Source of the DNA: JBAZLV01 sp041650055
Lineage (GTDB): Bacteria > Nitrospirota > UBA9217
Direction: 5' to 3'
Assembly (NCBI GenBank): GCA_041650055.1
Contig: JBAZLV010000028.1
Location: 1-27,037, forward strand
Length of the DNA stretch: 27,037 nucleotides
Part shown: in pieces, positions 6,903 through 13,136 of the stretch
Numbering within the stretch: position 1 is the stretch's first letter
How the letters are laid out: each line of letters opens with the position of its first letter
Notes under the pieces: model-generated
Databases searched by the model: none
Told to the model about the DNA's origin: nothing
Seen by the model: the letters and a program-made list of their open reading frames with translations, nothing else
Translations under genes and position numbers: made by a program

Positions 6903-8026
6903 TTTGCCTCCACAGTTTTTTCTGCCTTCTGACCTCGTGTCACCTTTCCTGCCTGTATGCTTGAAGATCGTTCTCCGGATGAAACCTCTTTTTCGGCATT
7001 ATTCTGCTTTTCTTGAGTTGATGATTCTGCAACAATCAGACCGGCTGCTTTGCGCACCTTTGATTCAATTTCTATTGTCATATCCTTATGCTCATTCAGA
7101 AACTGTTTGACGTTTTCCCTTCCCTGCCCAATCCGGGTACCTTCATAGGAAAACCATGCCCCGCTCTTTTCAATGATGTTCTTTTCAACACCCATATCAA
7201 TGATTTCCCCAAGCTTCGAAATCCCTTCATTGAACATAATATCAAATTCTGAGAAACGGAATGGCGGTGCAATCTTGTTTTTTACCACTTTGACCTTCAC
7301 TCTGCCGCCAGTCACCTCATCGCCTTCCTTAATGGCAGATATCTTGCGGATATCAAGCCGGACAGATGCATAAAATTTAAGGGCATTTCCACCCGTGGTT
7401 GTTTCCGGATTTCCGAACATGACGCCGATCTTCATCCGGATCTGATTGATAAAAATAAGCGTCGTATTTGATTTGCTGATCGCACCAGTCAGTTTTCGAA
7501 GTGCCTGGCTCATGAGACGGGCCTGGAGACCCATATGCGCATCACCCATTTCGCCTTCGATCTCAGCCCGGGGAGTAAGCGCAGCCACAGAATCAACAAT
7601 GATCACATCAATCGCCCCGCTTCGTACCAGGGTTTCCGTAATCTCAAGCGCCTGTTCCCCGGTATCCGGCTGGGAAATAAGCAGATCGTCCGTACGTACC
7701 CCAAGCTTGCGTGCATACGAAACATCAAGTGCATGTTCAGCATCAATAAATGCTGCCTGTCCTCCTGCTTTTTGAGCTTCCGCGATAATATGCAGGGCAA
7801 GCGTGGTTTTTCCTGATGATTCAGGGCCGAATATTTCAATAATTCTGCCGCGAGGAACACCTCCAATACCGAGCGCAATATCAAGACCAAGAGAACCGGT
7901 CGAAATTGCAGAAACACCGGCAGGAGCTTCGTCCTTGCCAAGACGCATAATTGCTCCCTTGCCGAATTGCTTTTCAATCTGTCCTACTGCAAGTTCCAGT
8001 GCCTTTAATTTATCCTTGTCTGCCAT
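6899..8026 (-). CDS. recA: Recombinase RecA
   Basis: DNA-dependent ATPase for homologous recombination and the SOS response. The 375 residues show Walker A GPESSGKTT (67-75), the NTP-binding and loop regions 'AEHALDVSYARKLGV' and 'PRAEIEGEMGDAHMGLQAR', the L2 region 'NQIRMKIGVMFGNPETTTGG' and the C-terminal 'GAWFSYEGTRIGQGRENVKQ'. After about residue 335 the C-terminus is longer than in many RecA proteins and rich in S, E, K and Q. The start has GAAAGGAG seven bases upstream. It lies 37 bases behind thpR and overlaps pilT by four bases, so recA sits in the middle of a cinA-thpR-recA-pilT-recX unit. I saw no obvious LexA-type palindrome just ahead of recA. Confidence 0.99.
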   Translation of the reverse strand: MADKDKLKALELAVGQIEKQFGKGAIMRLGKDEAPAGVSAISTGSLGLDIALGIGGVPRGRIIEIFGPESSGKTTLALHIIAEAQKAGGQAAFIDAEHALDVSYARKLGVRTDDLLISQPDTGEQALEITETLVRSGAIDVIIVDSVAALTPRAEIEGEMGDAHMGLQARLMSQALRKLTGAISKSNTTLIFINQIRMKIGVMFGNPETTTGGNALKFYASVRLDIRKISAIKEGDEVTGGRVKVKVVKNKIAPPFRFSEFDIMFNEGISKLGEIIDMGVEKNIIEKSGAWFSYEGTRIGQGRENVKQFLNEHKDMTIEIESKVRKAAGLIVAESSTQEKQNNAEKEVSSGERSSSIQAGKVTRGQKAEKTVEAK

Positions 8027-8063
8027 CTGTATCTCCTTTCGTCCACCCCGCGCATTTCTTTAA

Positions 8064-8624
8064 CTATGATTTCAACGGTATGCTGGCCAATTCCGTATAA
8101 ACCGCTCCTGATTGGCAAAGATCGCTTTTGACCAAGCATACGGAATGTGCTGTAAACGGTGAAAATGCAATTTTCTTTATTTCATTAAGTCCTTTTGTCC
8201 ATTCCGGTAAGGACGGTATATGTTTAATTCTCCCGATGGTAAGATGAGGGACAAAAGGCCTGTCTTCGGGTTTAAATCCAACTGATGCCATTGCATTTTC
8301 AACCGCAATTTGAAGTAACTTCAATTTCTCAACTTCACCAGAAATACCAATCCAGGCAACACGCGCATTTTTTTCATTTGGAAATGCTCCTGCACCGCAT
8401 ACATTCAGTTGAAAACTCCCAACACTTAAAGCGGCGGATTCAAGAGCCGTTTTGATCTTCGGTATTTCTATTTTCGGAACTTTACCTAAAAACTTCAAGG
8501 TCAGATGAATGCCGTCAGCCTTTGGCCAGCTTGCGCTCACTCTGGAATTTTTCAGAATAGTCTGGGCTCGAGCAATGCCTGTTTTGATATCAGCGGGAAT
8601 ATCTAAAGCAATAAATAAACGCAT
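8064..8624 (-). CDS. thpR: RNA 2',3'-cyclic phosphodiesterase (2H family, LigT/ThpR)
   Basis: Hydrolyses RNA 2',3'-cyclic phosphate ends to 2'-phosphates (historically '2'-5' RNA ligase'). It is 186 residues long, normal for the family, starting MRLFIALDIPADIKTGI. Both HxTx catalytic motifs are present: IHLTLKFLG near residue 40 and PHLTIGRIK near residue 127. They line the active site of the 2H superfamily. It starts four bases after the cinA stop and is followed by recA, a conserved gene order in delta-proteobacterial-type genomes. The physiological substrate is not known, and co-transcription with recA does not by itself prove a DNA-repair role. Confidence 0.95.
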   Translation of the reverse strand: MRLFIALDIPADIKTGIARAQTILKNSRVSASWPKADGIHLTLKFLGKVPKIEIPKIKTALESAALSVGSFQLNVCGAGAFPNEKNARVAWIGISGEVEKLKLLQIAVENAMASVGFKPEDRPFVPHLTIGRIKHIPSLPEWTKGLNEIKKIAFSPFTAHSVCLVKSDLCQSGAVYTELASIPLKS

Positions 8625-8628
8625 ATTC

Positions 8629-9864
8629 TCACTCGATTAAGTGCCTTCTTACCATATCCAAAGCCATCTGTGACGCTCGCACTCGTATCTGTTCCCGGCC
8701 TCCCAAAAAACGGTATTCGTGAGTTTTTACGCCTTGTGCGGATGCCAGTCCCATATACACAAGTCCTACGGGTTTTTTATCAGTTCCGCCACCCGGACCC
8801 GCAATTCCCGTAACTGAGAGTCCGAGGTCCGCATGCGCCATTTCCCGGATTCCTTTTGCCATGGCCGCAGCTGTTTCAGGGCTTACAGCCCCATGCTGTT
8901 CGATCACTGCTGCAGGAACACCAAGCATGTCGGTCTTTGCTTGATTATCATACACTACAGCGCCGCGTCCAAAATATTCGGAACTCCCGGGAATATTCGT
9001 AATCCGTTTGCAAATCAAACCGCCGGTACAGGATTCGGCAACGGCCAGGCTCAGTCTTCGCTGTTTCAGGAGCGCTCCTACCACTTCTTCCATTTCCTGT
9101 TCATCTTCTGCATACACAGCGTCTCGCAATTTTTCACGGATCGACGTTTCAATCTTTTCCAGGCCAGTCTGCGCCTGTTCCTGAGTAGTACCACGAGCGA
9201 TAATACGAACATCAACTCCTGCATCCTTTGCCGTAAGACCGATTGCTGATGGGTCTTTACGAATAATATCCTGAATAGACTGATCAAGCATGGATTCGGG
9301 TATTCCACAGGTGTGAAGGATTCTTTTCCGGATAAATACTCTTTTTCCAAAACGCTCTTCCATGACCGGTTTCAGCTCTTCCTGAAACATGGCTTGCATT
9401 TCTCGAGGTACTCCCGGCAGAACCGCAATAAACTTGTCCTCTTCATCAAGGTAAAATCCCGGAGCAATGCCAACCGGATTCGAAAGAAGCCGAGCCCCTG
9501 AAGGGATGAGCGCCTGCCGGTCATGGGTGTTGATTATCTTTATTCCTCGGCTCGACAACCGGTCCTGGATAACTTTCAAAGCTTCTTCGTGAAGAACTAA
9601 ACGCTTCTTTATGATCTTTGCAACGACCTTCCGGGTAATATCATCCTCGGTTGTACCAAGCCCGCCCATGACAATCACTATATTCGTCCGGTTGAGAGCA
9701 GTTCTAACAGCATCTTCCATATCTTTTTCATTGTCGCCGACTACGGTCTTAAAAACAAGTTCAATTCCCATAAGAAGAAGATCGTCAGAAAGGGAAAGAG
9801 AATTGGTATCAAGCACCCCTCCGCATAAAAGTTCGGTACCCGTTGCTATAATTTCTGCACGCAT
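8629..9864 (-). CDS. cinA: CinA, nicotinamide-nucleotide amidohydrolase / competence-damage protein
   Basis: The 411 residues hold two domains. The N-terminal MoCF-like (molybdopterin-binding fold) part is residues 1 to about 170 (MRAEIIATGTELLCGGVLDT, VVGDNEKDMEDAV, MGGLGTTEDD). The C-terminal PncC/CinA amidase part is from about 255 on, with the catalytic-site motif AVAESCTGGLICKRITNIPG, 'VVYDNQAK' and 'SVTGIAGPGGGTDKKPVGLV'. The enzyme deamidates NMN to nicotinate mononucleotide in pyridine-nucleotide recycling; the N-terminal domain may have ADP-ribose pyrophosphatase activity. It is full length and intact. It is the first gene of the recA transcript and has its own sigma70-like promoter right upstream, which matters because the accessory island ends there. 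Confidence 0.97.
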   Translation of the reverse strand: MRAEIIATGTELLCGGVLDTNSLSLSDDLLLMGIELVFKTVVGDNEKDMEDAVRTALNRTNIVIVMGGLGTTEDDITRKVVAKIIKKRLVLHEEALKVIQDRLSSRGIKIINTHDRQALIPSGARLLSNPVGIAPGFYLDEEDKFIAVLPGVPREMQAMFQEELKPVMEERFGKRVFIRKRILHTCGIPESMLDQSIQDIIRKDPSAIGLTAKDAGVDVRIIARGTTQEQAQTGLEKIETSIREKLRDAVYAEDEQEMEEVVGALLKQRRLSLAVAESCTGGLICKRITNIPGSSEYFGRGAVVYDNQAKTDMLGVPAAVIEQHGAVSPETAAAMAKGIREMAHADLGLSVTGIAGPGGGTDKKPVGLVYMGLASAQGVKTHEYRFLGGREQIRVRASQMALDMVRRHLIE

Positions 9865-9892
9865 TATTCACCTTTTAAATAAAATGATTTCA

Positions 9893-9922
9893 ATTGTATC
9901 ATTGCACCATAATTGCCGTCAA
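9893..9922 (-). promoter_or_regulatory. Sigma70-type promoter of the cinA-recA operon
   Basis: TTGACG (9917-9922) and TACAAT (9893-9898) on the minus strand with an 18-base spacer, about 30 bases before the cinA ATG. It sits just downstream of the hairpin that ends the preceding island gene, as expected for an independent transcription start. Confidence 0.65.
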
Positions 9923-9924
9923 TC

Positions 9925-9945
9925 GAAAAGCCGGTTCAGCGGCTT
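9925..9945 (-). terminator. Short hairpin with T run after the STAS-like gene
   Basis: AAGCCG / CGGCTT arms with a six-base loop, overlapping the stop codon at 9945-9947 and followed on the minus strand by TTTTCG. The stem is short, so termination may be partial. Confidence 0.45.
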
Positions 9946-10505
9946 TATAACATCTCATATACCCATATTTTCCCATCGCTCCGCACTTCTTCAACTCGTT
10001 TTACAAGCCGTTTCTTCGAAAGATTCAAAAGTCGCGTCCCGCTCGTATTCGCTTCGAGCTTTCGGGCATTCGCAAGGTCTTTGGATGTTGCTTTTTTCTT
10101 TTGAAAAATAAACTCCAGCGTGTCTTTGAGATAATTGTTCAAATTACCAAGAACGATCCGTTTCCCATTCTTCAGTGCAGCCATGATGGCGAGGTCTTTC
10201 CGCTCAAGCGCAACCTCAATGTTCTCTTTTTGATTTTCGTTCAAACCGATTAAAAAAAGATACTTGTTTCCATATTCATTCGAGAGCAGCCGAGACACAA
10301 GCTTTGCAATAATTTCATCCGCACAGGAATAATCAATGATCCCGATTTTCGAAAAATCAAGAGCAATCACCGCGCCATCAAGTTCCTGTTCCATCTCCTT
10401 CTCAATCCGTTCGCGAATAGCCTGACCGGAAGGTCGGGTAACAAGGTCTTTGGAACTGTTTTTGATTTCTTCTTTTAAGAAAGTATGAAGGTCGTAAGTG
10501 GTCAT
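9945..10505 (-). CDS. STAS-like domain plus C-terminal winged-helix-like protein (unknown function)
   Basis: 186 residues. Residues about 20-100 look like a STAS-like domain: a hydrophobic strand GAVIALDFSKIGIIDYSCAD, where D58-Y59-S60 falls at the position of the phosphorylatable serine region in anti-sigma-antagonist STAS proteins, then helix EIIAKLVSRLL and strand YLFLIGLNE. The C-terminal 80 residues (KKKATSKDLANARKLEANTS, LLNLSKKRLVKRVEEVRSDG, IWVYEML) resemble a winged helix with a beta wing. STAS-like proteins of this sort often accompany a GHKL ATPase, and one is present in this island (11768-12604). A regulatory partner-switch role is inference. It lies between cinA and a small membrane protein, in a stretch that interrupts the pgpA-cinA neighbourhood. 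Confidence 0.65.
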   Translation of the reverse strand: MTTYDLHTFLKEEIKNSSKDLVTRPSGQAIRERIEKEMEQELDGAVIALDFSKIGIIDYSCADEIIAKLVSRLLSNEYGNKYLFLIGLNENQKENIEVALERKDLAIMAALKNGKRIVLGNLNNYLKDTLEFIFQKKKATSKDLANARKLEANTSGTRLLNLSKKRLVKRVEEVRSDGKIWVYEML

Positions 10506-10541
10506 GATAAAAATTATTTAATCATATACAAAGATTTAGAT

Positions 10542-10862
10542 TTATTTATTTGCAATAGAAATAATTACTGAAATAATTTGAAGAAGAAAGCCAAAAAATA
10601 ATAAACCAAAAGTCAAAATATTCATTACAAAAATATGAATCGTACAGTCTTCAGTATCTAGTGGATCATCAGATCCTATTTTTTTTGCGAAACAACAAAT
10701 ACGTTTATACACATAAGAAGGCTTTGTATTTTCCCAATCTTTAATGACATCTGCCCATCGTTTTTTAATTATTGCCGAAGCAGTCTTTAAAGTTCCTTGT
10801 ATAAGAATTACAGTCCCAATAATACTGGTAATGAGTCCAATAAGATTTAGCAAATTTGACAT
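10542..10862 (-). CDS. Small two-helix membrane protein, unknown
   Basis: 106 residues with hydrophobic helices at about 3-25 (LLNLIGLITSIIGTVILIQG) and 77-103 (FVMNILTFGLLFFGFLLQII). A soluble, basic middle carries two adjacent cysteines (RICCFAKK) and an acidic SDDPLDTEDC. The ends would face the same side. I do not recognise the family. The gene is markedly A/T-rich compared with recA or metK, it is preceded 25 bases upstream by a 31-bp perfect palindrome, and it follows the ORF6N gene. It is probably a cargo gene of the island; no function can be deduced. Confidence 0.55.
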   Translation of the reverse strand: MSNLLNLIGLITSIIGTVILIQGTLKTASAIIKKRWADVIKDWENTKPSYVYKRICCFAKKIGSDDPLDTEDCTIHIFVMNILTFGLLFFGFLLQIISVIISIANK

Positions 10863-10886
10863 TATTTCTCCAAAGTTCTAAAAATC

Positions 10887-10917
10887 ATATATATTGCAAA
10901 CAGTTTGCAATATATAT
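10887..10917. repeat. 31-bp perfect palindrome between ORF6N and the small membrane protein gene
   Basis: Fifteen-bp arms around a single central A (centre 10902); the core is TTGCAAAC-A-GTTTGCAA flanked by alternating AT. It lies 25 bases upstream of the membrane-protein ATG and 45 bases after the ORF6N stop. Read on the minus strand it is followed by GATTTTTAG, so it could act either as terminator of the ORF6N transcript or as operator of the next gene. Confidence 0.75.
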
Positions 10918-10961
10918 TTCGCTTGTATCAATTAAATCTGTTTTCTAGACCCAACTATGCT

Positions 10962-11483
10962 TCAACCTATATCTCTCTTCGCCAAAAATCCTATCTTCCG
11001 TTTCGGTTTTTGCTCTATTTCCATAAGTTGATAGATGGCTTCAAAAACAACCTGAAACTGACCATCATATCTTTTCTCGAGTTCTTCAAGTTTCTTTGCA
11101 AGGTTTTTATGTGTTTTAACCATTTCACGAAGTTTAATAAAAGCACGCACGACATAAAGACTGGCTTCGATAGCCTGCGGAGTATTGAGCACACTTGCAA
11201 TCATGAGAGCACCATGCTCGGTAAATGCATAGGGCAAGTATCTACGACCACCATGCTTGAAACTTGAGGTCACAATTTGTGACCTCAAGTTTATAAGCTC
11301 TTGATTCTTAAGCTGAAACATGAAATCCTTTGGGAACCGTTTTATATTTCTTTTAACCGCTTGCATCAGAACCTTTGTCGATACACCATACAAGGCTGAC
11401 AAATCACTATCGAGCATTACCTTCTGTCGGCGAATCAAATAGATTTTACTTTCTATCATTTCAGAAACAGCGATTTCTTTCAT
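10962..11483 (-). CDS. ORF6N-domain protein
   Basis: The 173 residues have the ORF6N domain (KilA-N-related, phage/virus and mobile-element associated) at about 8-95: SKIYLIRRQKVMLDSDLSAL, YGVSTKVLMQAVKRNIKRFP, DFMFQL and the typical GGRRYLPYAFTEHGALMIAS. A helical stretch (LREMVKTHKNLAKKLEELEK) and a short tail follow. ORF6N proteins are presumed DNA-binding. The start ATG at 11483 has AAGAAGG about eight bases upstream. Two palindromes and a sigma70-like promoter precede it, and a 33-bp perfect palindrome sharing the core of the upstream one lies inside the coding sequence at codons 64-75. Autoregulation by its own product is a reasonable inference. The gene is A/T-rich and probably transferred. 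Confidence 0.88.
   Translation of the reverse strand: MKEIAVSEMIESKIYLIRRQKVMLDSDLSALYGVSTKVLMQAVKRNIKRFPKDFMFQLKNQELINLRSQIVTSSFKHGGRRYLPYAFTEHGALMIASVLNTPQAIEASLYVVRAFIKLREMVKTHKNLAKKLEELEKRYDGQFQVVFEAIYQLMEIEQKPKRKIGFLAKRDIG
11260..11292. repeat. 33-bp perfect palindrome inside the ORF6N coding sequence
   Basis: Sixteen-bp arms around one central T (11276): AAACTTGAGGTCACAA and its exact complement TTGTGACCTCAAGTTT. It encodes N-L-R-S-Q-I-V-T-S-S, a conserved part of ORF6N proteins. The inner GGTCACAA/TTGTGACC core is also found in the palindrome at 11499-11525. Confidence 0.9.
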
Positions 11484-11498
11484 AATAATGCCTTCTTC

Positions 11499-11525
11499 TT
11501 TAAGGTCACAATTTGCGACCTTAAA
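11499..11525. promoter_or_regulatory. 27-bp near-perfect palindrome, candidate operator of the ORF6N gene
   Basis: Arms TTTAAGGTCACAA / TTGCGACCTTAAA around a central T, with one mismatched pair. It lies between the predicted transcription start and the ribosome-binding site of the ORF6N gene, 16 bases before its ATG. Its core is nearly identical to the palindrome within that gene, which suggests that one protein, or one selection, acts on both. Confidence 0.7.
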
Positions 11526-11530
11526 GCGTA

Positions 11531-11572
11531 TTCAATTGAATCAATTGAACCATATTTGAGCAAGATTGTCAA
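11531..11572 (-). promoter_or_regulatory. Promoter with palindromic -10 region upstream of ORF6N
   Basis: TTGACA (11567-11572) and TTCAAT (11544-11549) are 17 bases apart on the minus strand. The -10 hexamer lies inside a second palindrome, TTCAATTGA-A-TCAATTGAA (11531-11549), which can also be read as two overlapping TTCAATTGAA sites. A protein bound here would cover the -10 element. Confidence 0.6.
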
Positions 11573-11659
11573 GGAAAATTTTAAGAAGAAAAAGTTTTGG
11601 ATTTCCGATAGAACCGATCGGGAATGACTGTAGGCCGCTACTAGTGAAGTTTTTATGAC

Positions 11660-11742
11660 GTCATTGCGAGCATAGCGAAGCAATCTCAAATCAATAAAAA
11701 CGATAATGGATTGCCACGTCGCAATTTGCTCCTCGCAATGAC
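11660..11742. repeat. MITE-like inverted repeat (GTCATTGCGAG...)
   Basis: Imperfect terminal inverted repeats: GTCATTGCGAGCATAGCGAA followed by GCAATC on the left, and GATTGCCACGTCGCAA...CTCGCAATGAC on the right. This is the kind of short interspersed GTCATTGCGAG/GCAATC palindromic element seen in multiple copies in many Desulfobacterota, Nitrospirota and Chloroflexi genomes. It has no coding capacity and lies between the end of the GHKL gene and the ORF6N promoter. Only one copy is in this window, so its repetitive nature is recalled knowledge. Confidence 0.7.
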
Positions 11743-11767
11743 AAACTGGTTGGTTTATCTGCTGTAT

Positions 11768-12604
11768 TTACACTTCCGGCAACAGAATATTGATCTGTGC
11801 ACCAGGAAAAGAAATGAGATTCAGCTCTTGCTCCTTGCCTCTTGCCCATTGTAGAATGAGAGCACGACGAGCTGTACCCGATCGTATGGAGAGTCTTCCA
11901 TTCCACTGTGTTATGAACCGCCGCACCGCTGCAAGCCCGTGTCCCCTACCCTCATCTTCATAACGGGAGGCACCCTGGAGCAGTGCCTTGTCTATAGCTT
12001 CGAGATCGCTTCGCAACTTAAATCTGCCAGACAGTGATTTTCTGAATCCAATACCGACATCCATCACCGCAATCTTTACAATGTTTTTATTCAAGCTTGA
12101 GAACCGGTACTTTTGAATTCCGACAAAACCTTTATTCTCACTGTGCTCAACAATATTCTGGCATATTTCAGAAAGCGCAACAATAAAACCATTGATCGTA
12201 CGATCATCATAATGAAGGTGTGCGGCGAGAATAGACTCCGCCCGGTCGCTTACCTTTCCTACAATGCCATGAATGTCATTTGCTCTTTCGATTGGAGTGA
12301 TCTCAAGCAACACATCGGTATCTTGAGATTTTTGATTCTTACCAATTACTGAAGGCTGTTCAAAAGAAAAATAGCGGGAGGCATGATCGAAAAAATTCAT
12401 CCGGTCAAGATACGCGAGCACTTCAGAAGAGCGTGGAAGAATAATCTCTTTTTTTATATCTTCCAGCATGCACAATTCCCCGATCTCGAGGAGTCCGAGC
12501 ATGCCGTAGGGGTCAATAAAAGAAACAGATTGCAGATCAATCTGTTCGGATCTAATAAACGATTTAAGAATGCCTTCGAATGTGTCTTCAGTGATCTGTG
12601 TCAT
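11768..12604 (-). CDS. GHKL-type ATPase with N-terminal STAS-like segment
   Basis: 278 residues. The C-terminal half is a HATPase_c (GHKL) domain: N-box ALSEICQNIVEHS (E146, N150), G1 box MDVGIGF (D182), and G2 box GRGHGLAAVRRFITQWNGRL (219 on). There is no histidine-phosphotransfer helix or response-regulator partner, so it is closer to SpoIIAB/RsbW-like serine kinases or stand-alone ATP sensors than to a sensor kinase. The first 60 residues (QSVSFIDPYGMLGLLEIGEL) look like a degenerate STAS segment. The start codon overlaps the pgpA stop as TGATG, so it is translated with pgpA. A STAS-like protein lies further down (9945-10505). A partner-switching module is inferred, not shown. Confidence 0.75.
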   Translation of the reverse strand: MTQITEDTFEGILKSFIRSEQIDLQSVSFIDPYGMLGLLEIGELCMLEDIKKEIILPRSSEVLAYLDRMNFFDHASRYFSFEQPSVIGKNQKSQDTDVLLEITPIERANDIHGIVGKVSDRAESILAAHLHYDDRTINGFIVALSEICQNIVEHSENKGFVGIQKYRFSSLNKNIVKIAVMDVGIGFRKSLSGRFKLRSDLEAIDKALLQGASRYEDEGRGHGLAAVRRFITQWNGRLSIRSGTARRALILQWARGKEQELNLISFPGAQINILLPEV

Positions 12605-13065
12605 CAGGCAAGAAATGCAGCAAAGATTTGGAGCACGACATTTGTATAGATTCCAGCCCCGATATCATCCAGCATGACTCCCCATCCGCCGGAAAACCGT
12701 TCAACTTTCCGAATGGGCCATGGTTTCATAATATCGAAGAAACGGAAAAGAAGAAAACCAGCAATTAAGAAACCCCAACCGTAGGGAACCAAAAACATCG
12801 CAACAAGAAACCCTGCAATCTCATCGATCACAATTGAACAGTTATCTTTCGAGCCAAGAATTTTTTCTGCCTCAGTAGAAACCAAGGCTCCTGTCAGACA
12901 GAGCATTCCTAAAAAGATAAGATAGAAAGCAGGAGGAAAATCCTTTATTCCCAGGTACAGCAACACCCCGATGACTGAGCCTGCTGTCCCTGGCGCGACA
13001 GGAAATCTGCCCGAATACGCTCCTTGTGCAATAAAGAGAATAATATTTTTTTGGAATGTTTTCAT
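12604..13065 (-). CDS. pgpA: Phosphatidylglycerophosphatase A
   Basis: Dephosphorylates phosphatidylglycerol phosphate to phosphatidylglycerol in the inner membrane. The 153 residues contain the family signature in order: GRFPVAPGTAGSVIGVLLYL, 'CSIVIDEIAGFLVAMFLVPY' with its conserved DE, 'LLFRFFDIMKPWPIRKVERF' and 'GGWGVMLDDIGAGIYTN'. Several hydrophobic helices span the membrane. Length is normal. The ribosome site is weak. In many related genomes pgpA stands directly before cinA; here the GHKL gene follows with overlapping TGATG and the island separates them. A strong terminator of the upstream aminotransferase gene precedes it, so it must have its own promoter, which I could not pin down. 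Confidence 0.95.
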   Translation of the reverse strand: MKTFQKNIILFIAQGAYSGRFPVAPGTAGSVIGVLLYLGIKDFPPAFYLIFLGMLCLTGALVSTEAEKILGSKDNCSIVIDEIAGFLVAMFLVPYGWGFLIAGFLLFRFFDIMKPWPIRKVERFSGGWGVMLDDIGAGIYTNVVLQIFAAFLA

Positions 13066-13082
13066 ATCAGTGAAGATAAAAA

Positions 13083-13119
13083 GAAGCCGGTTTCTTCTTA
13101 GAACAAAGAAACCGGCTTC
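13083..13119 (-). terminator. Strong Rho-independent terminator after the aminotransferase gene
   Basis: Fourteen-bp perfect arms (GAAGCCGGTTTCTT / AAGAAACCGGCTTC) with a nine-base loop, 18 bases past the aminotransferase stop. On the minus strand it is followed by CTTTTTATCTT. Confidence 0.9.
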
Positions 13120-13136
13120 GTCAACATATTACTCTT

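Noticed and set aside
8027..8063. LexA/SOS box in front of recA
   Set aside because: No palindromic operator of the known E. coli or Bacillus type is visible in the thpR-recA gap or the cinA promoter region; delta-type LexA boxes vary, so this is not proof of absence.
11480..11689. 69-codon minus-strand ORF upstream of ORF6N
   Set aside because: It spans the promoter, the operators and half of the MITE; the L-R-S-Q-I-V-T in it comes from the palindrome shared with ORF6N, not from a separate gene.
11691..11906. 71-codon minus-strand ORF across the MITE and the 3' end of the GHKL gene
   Set aside because: Lies in another frame of the GHKL ATPase and reads through a non-coding repeat.
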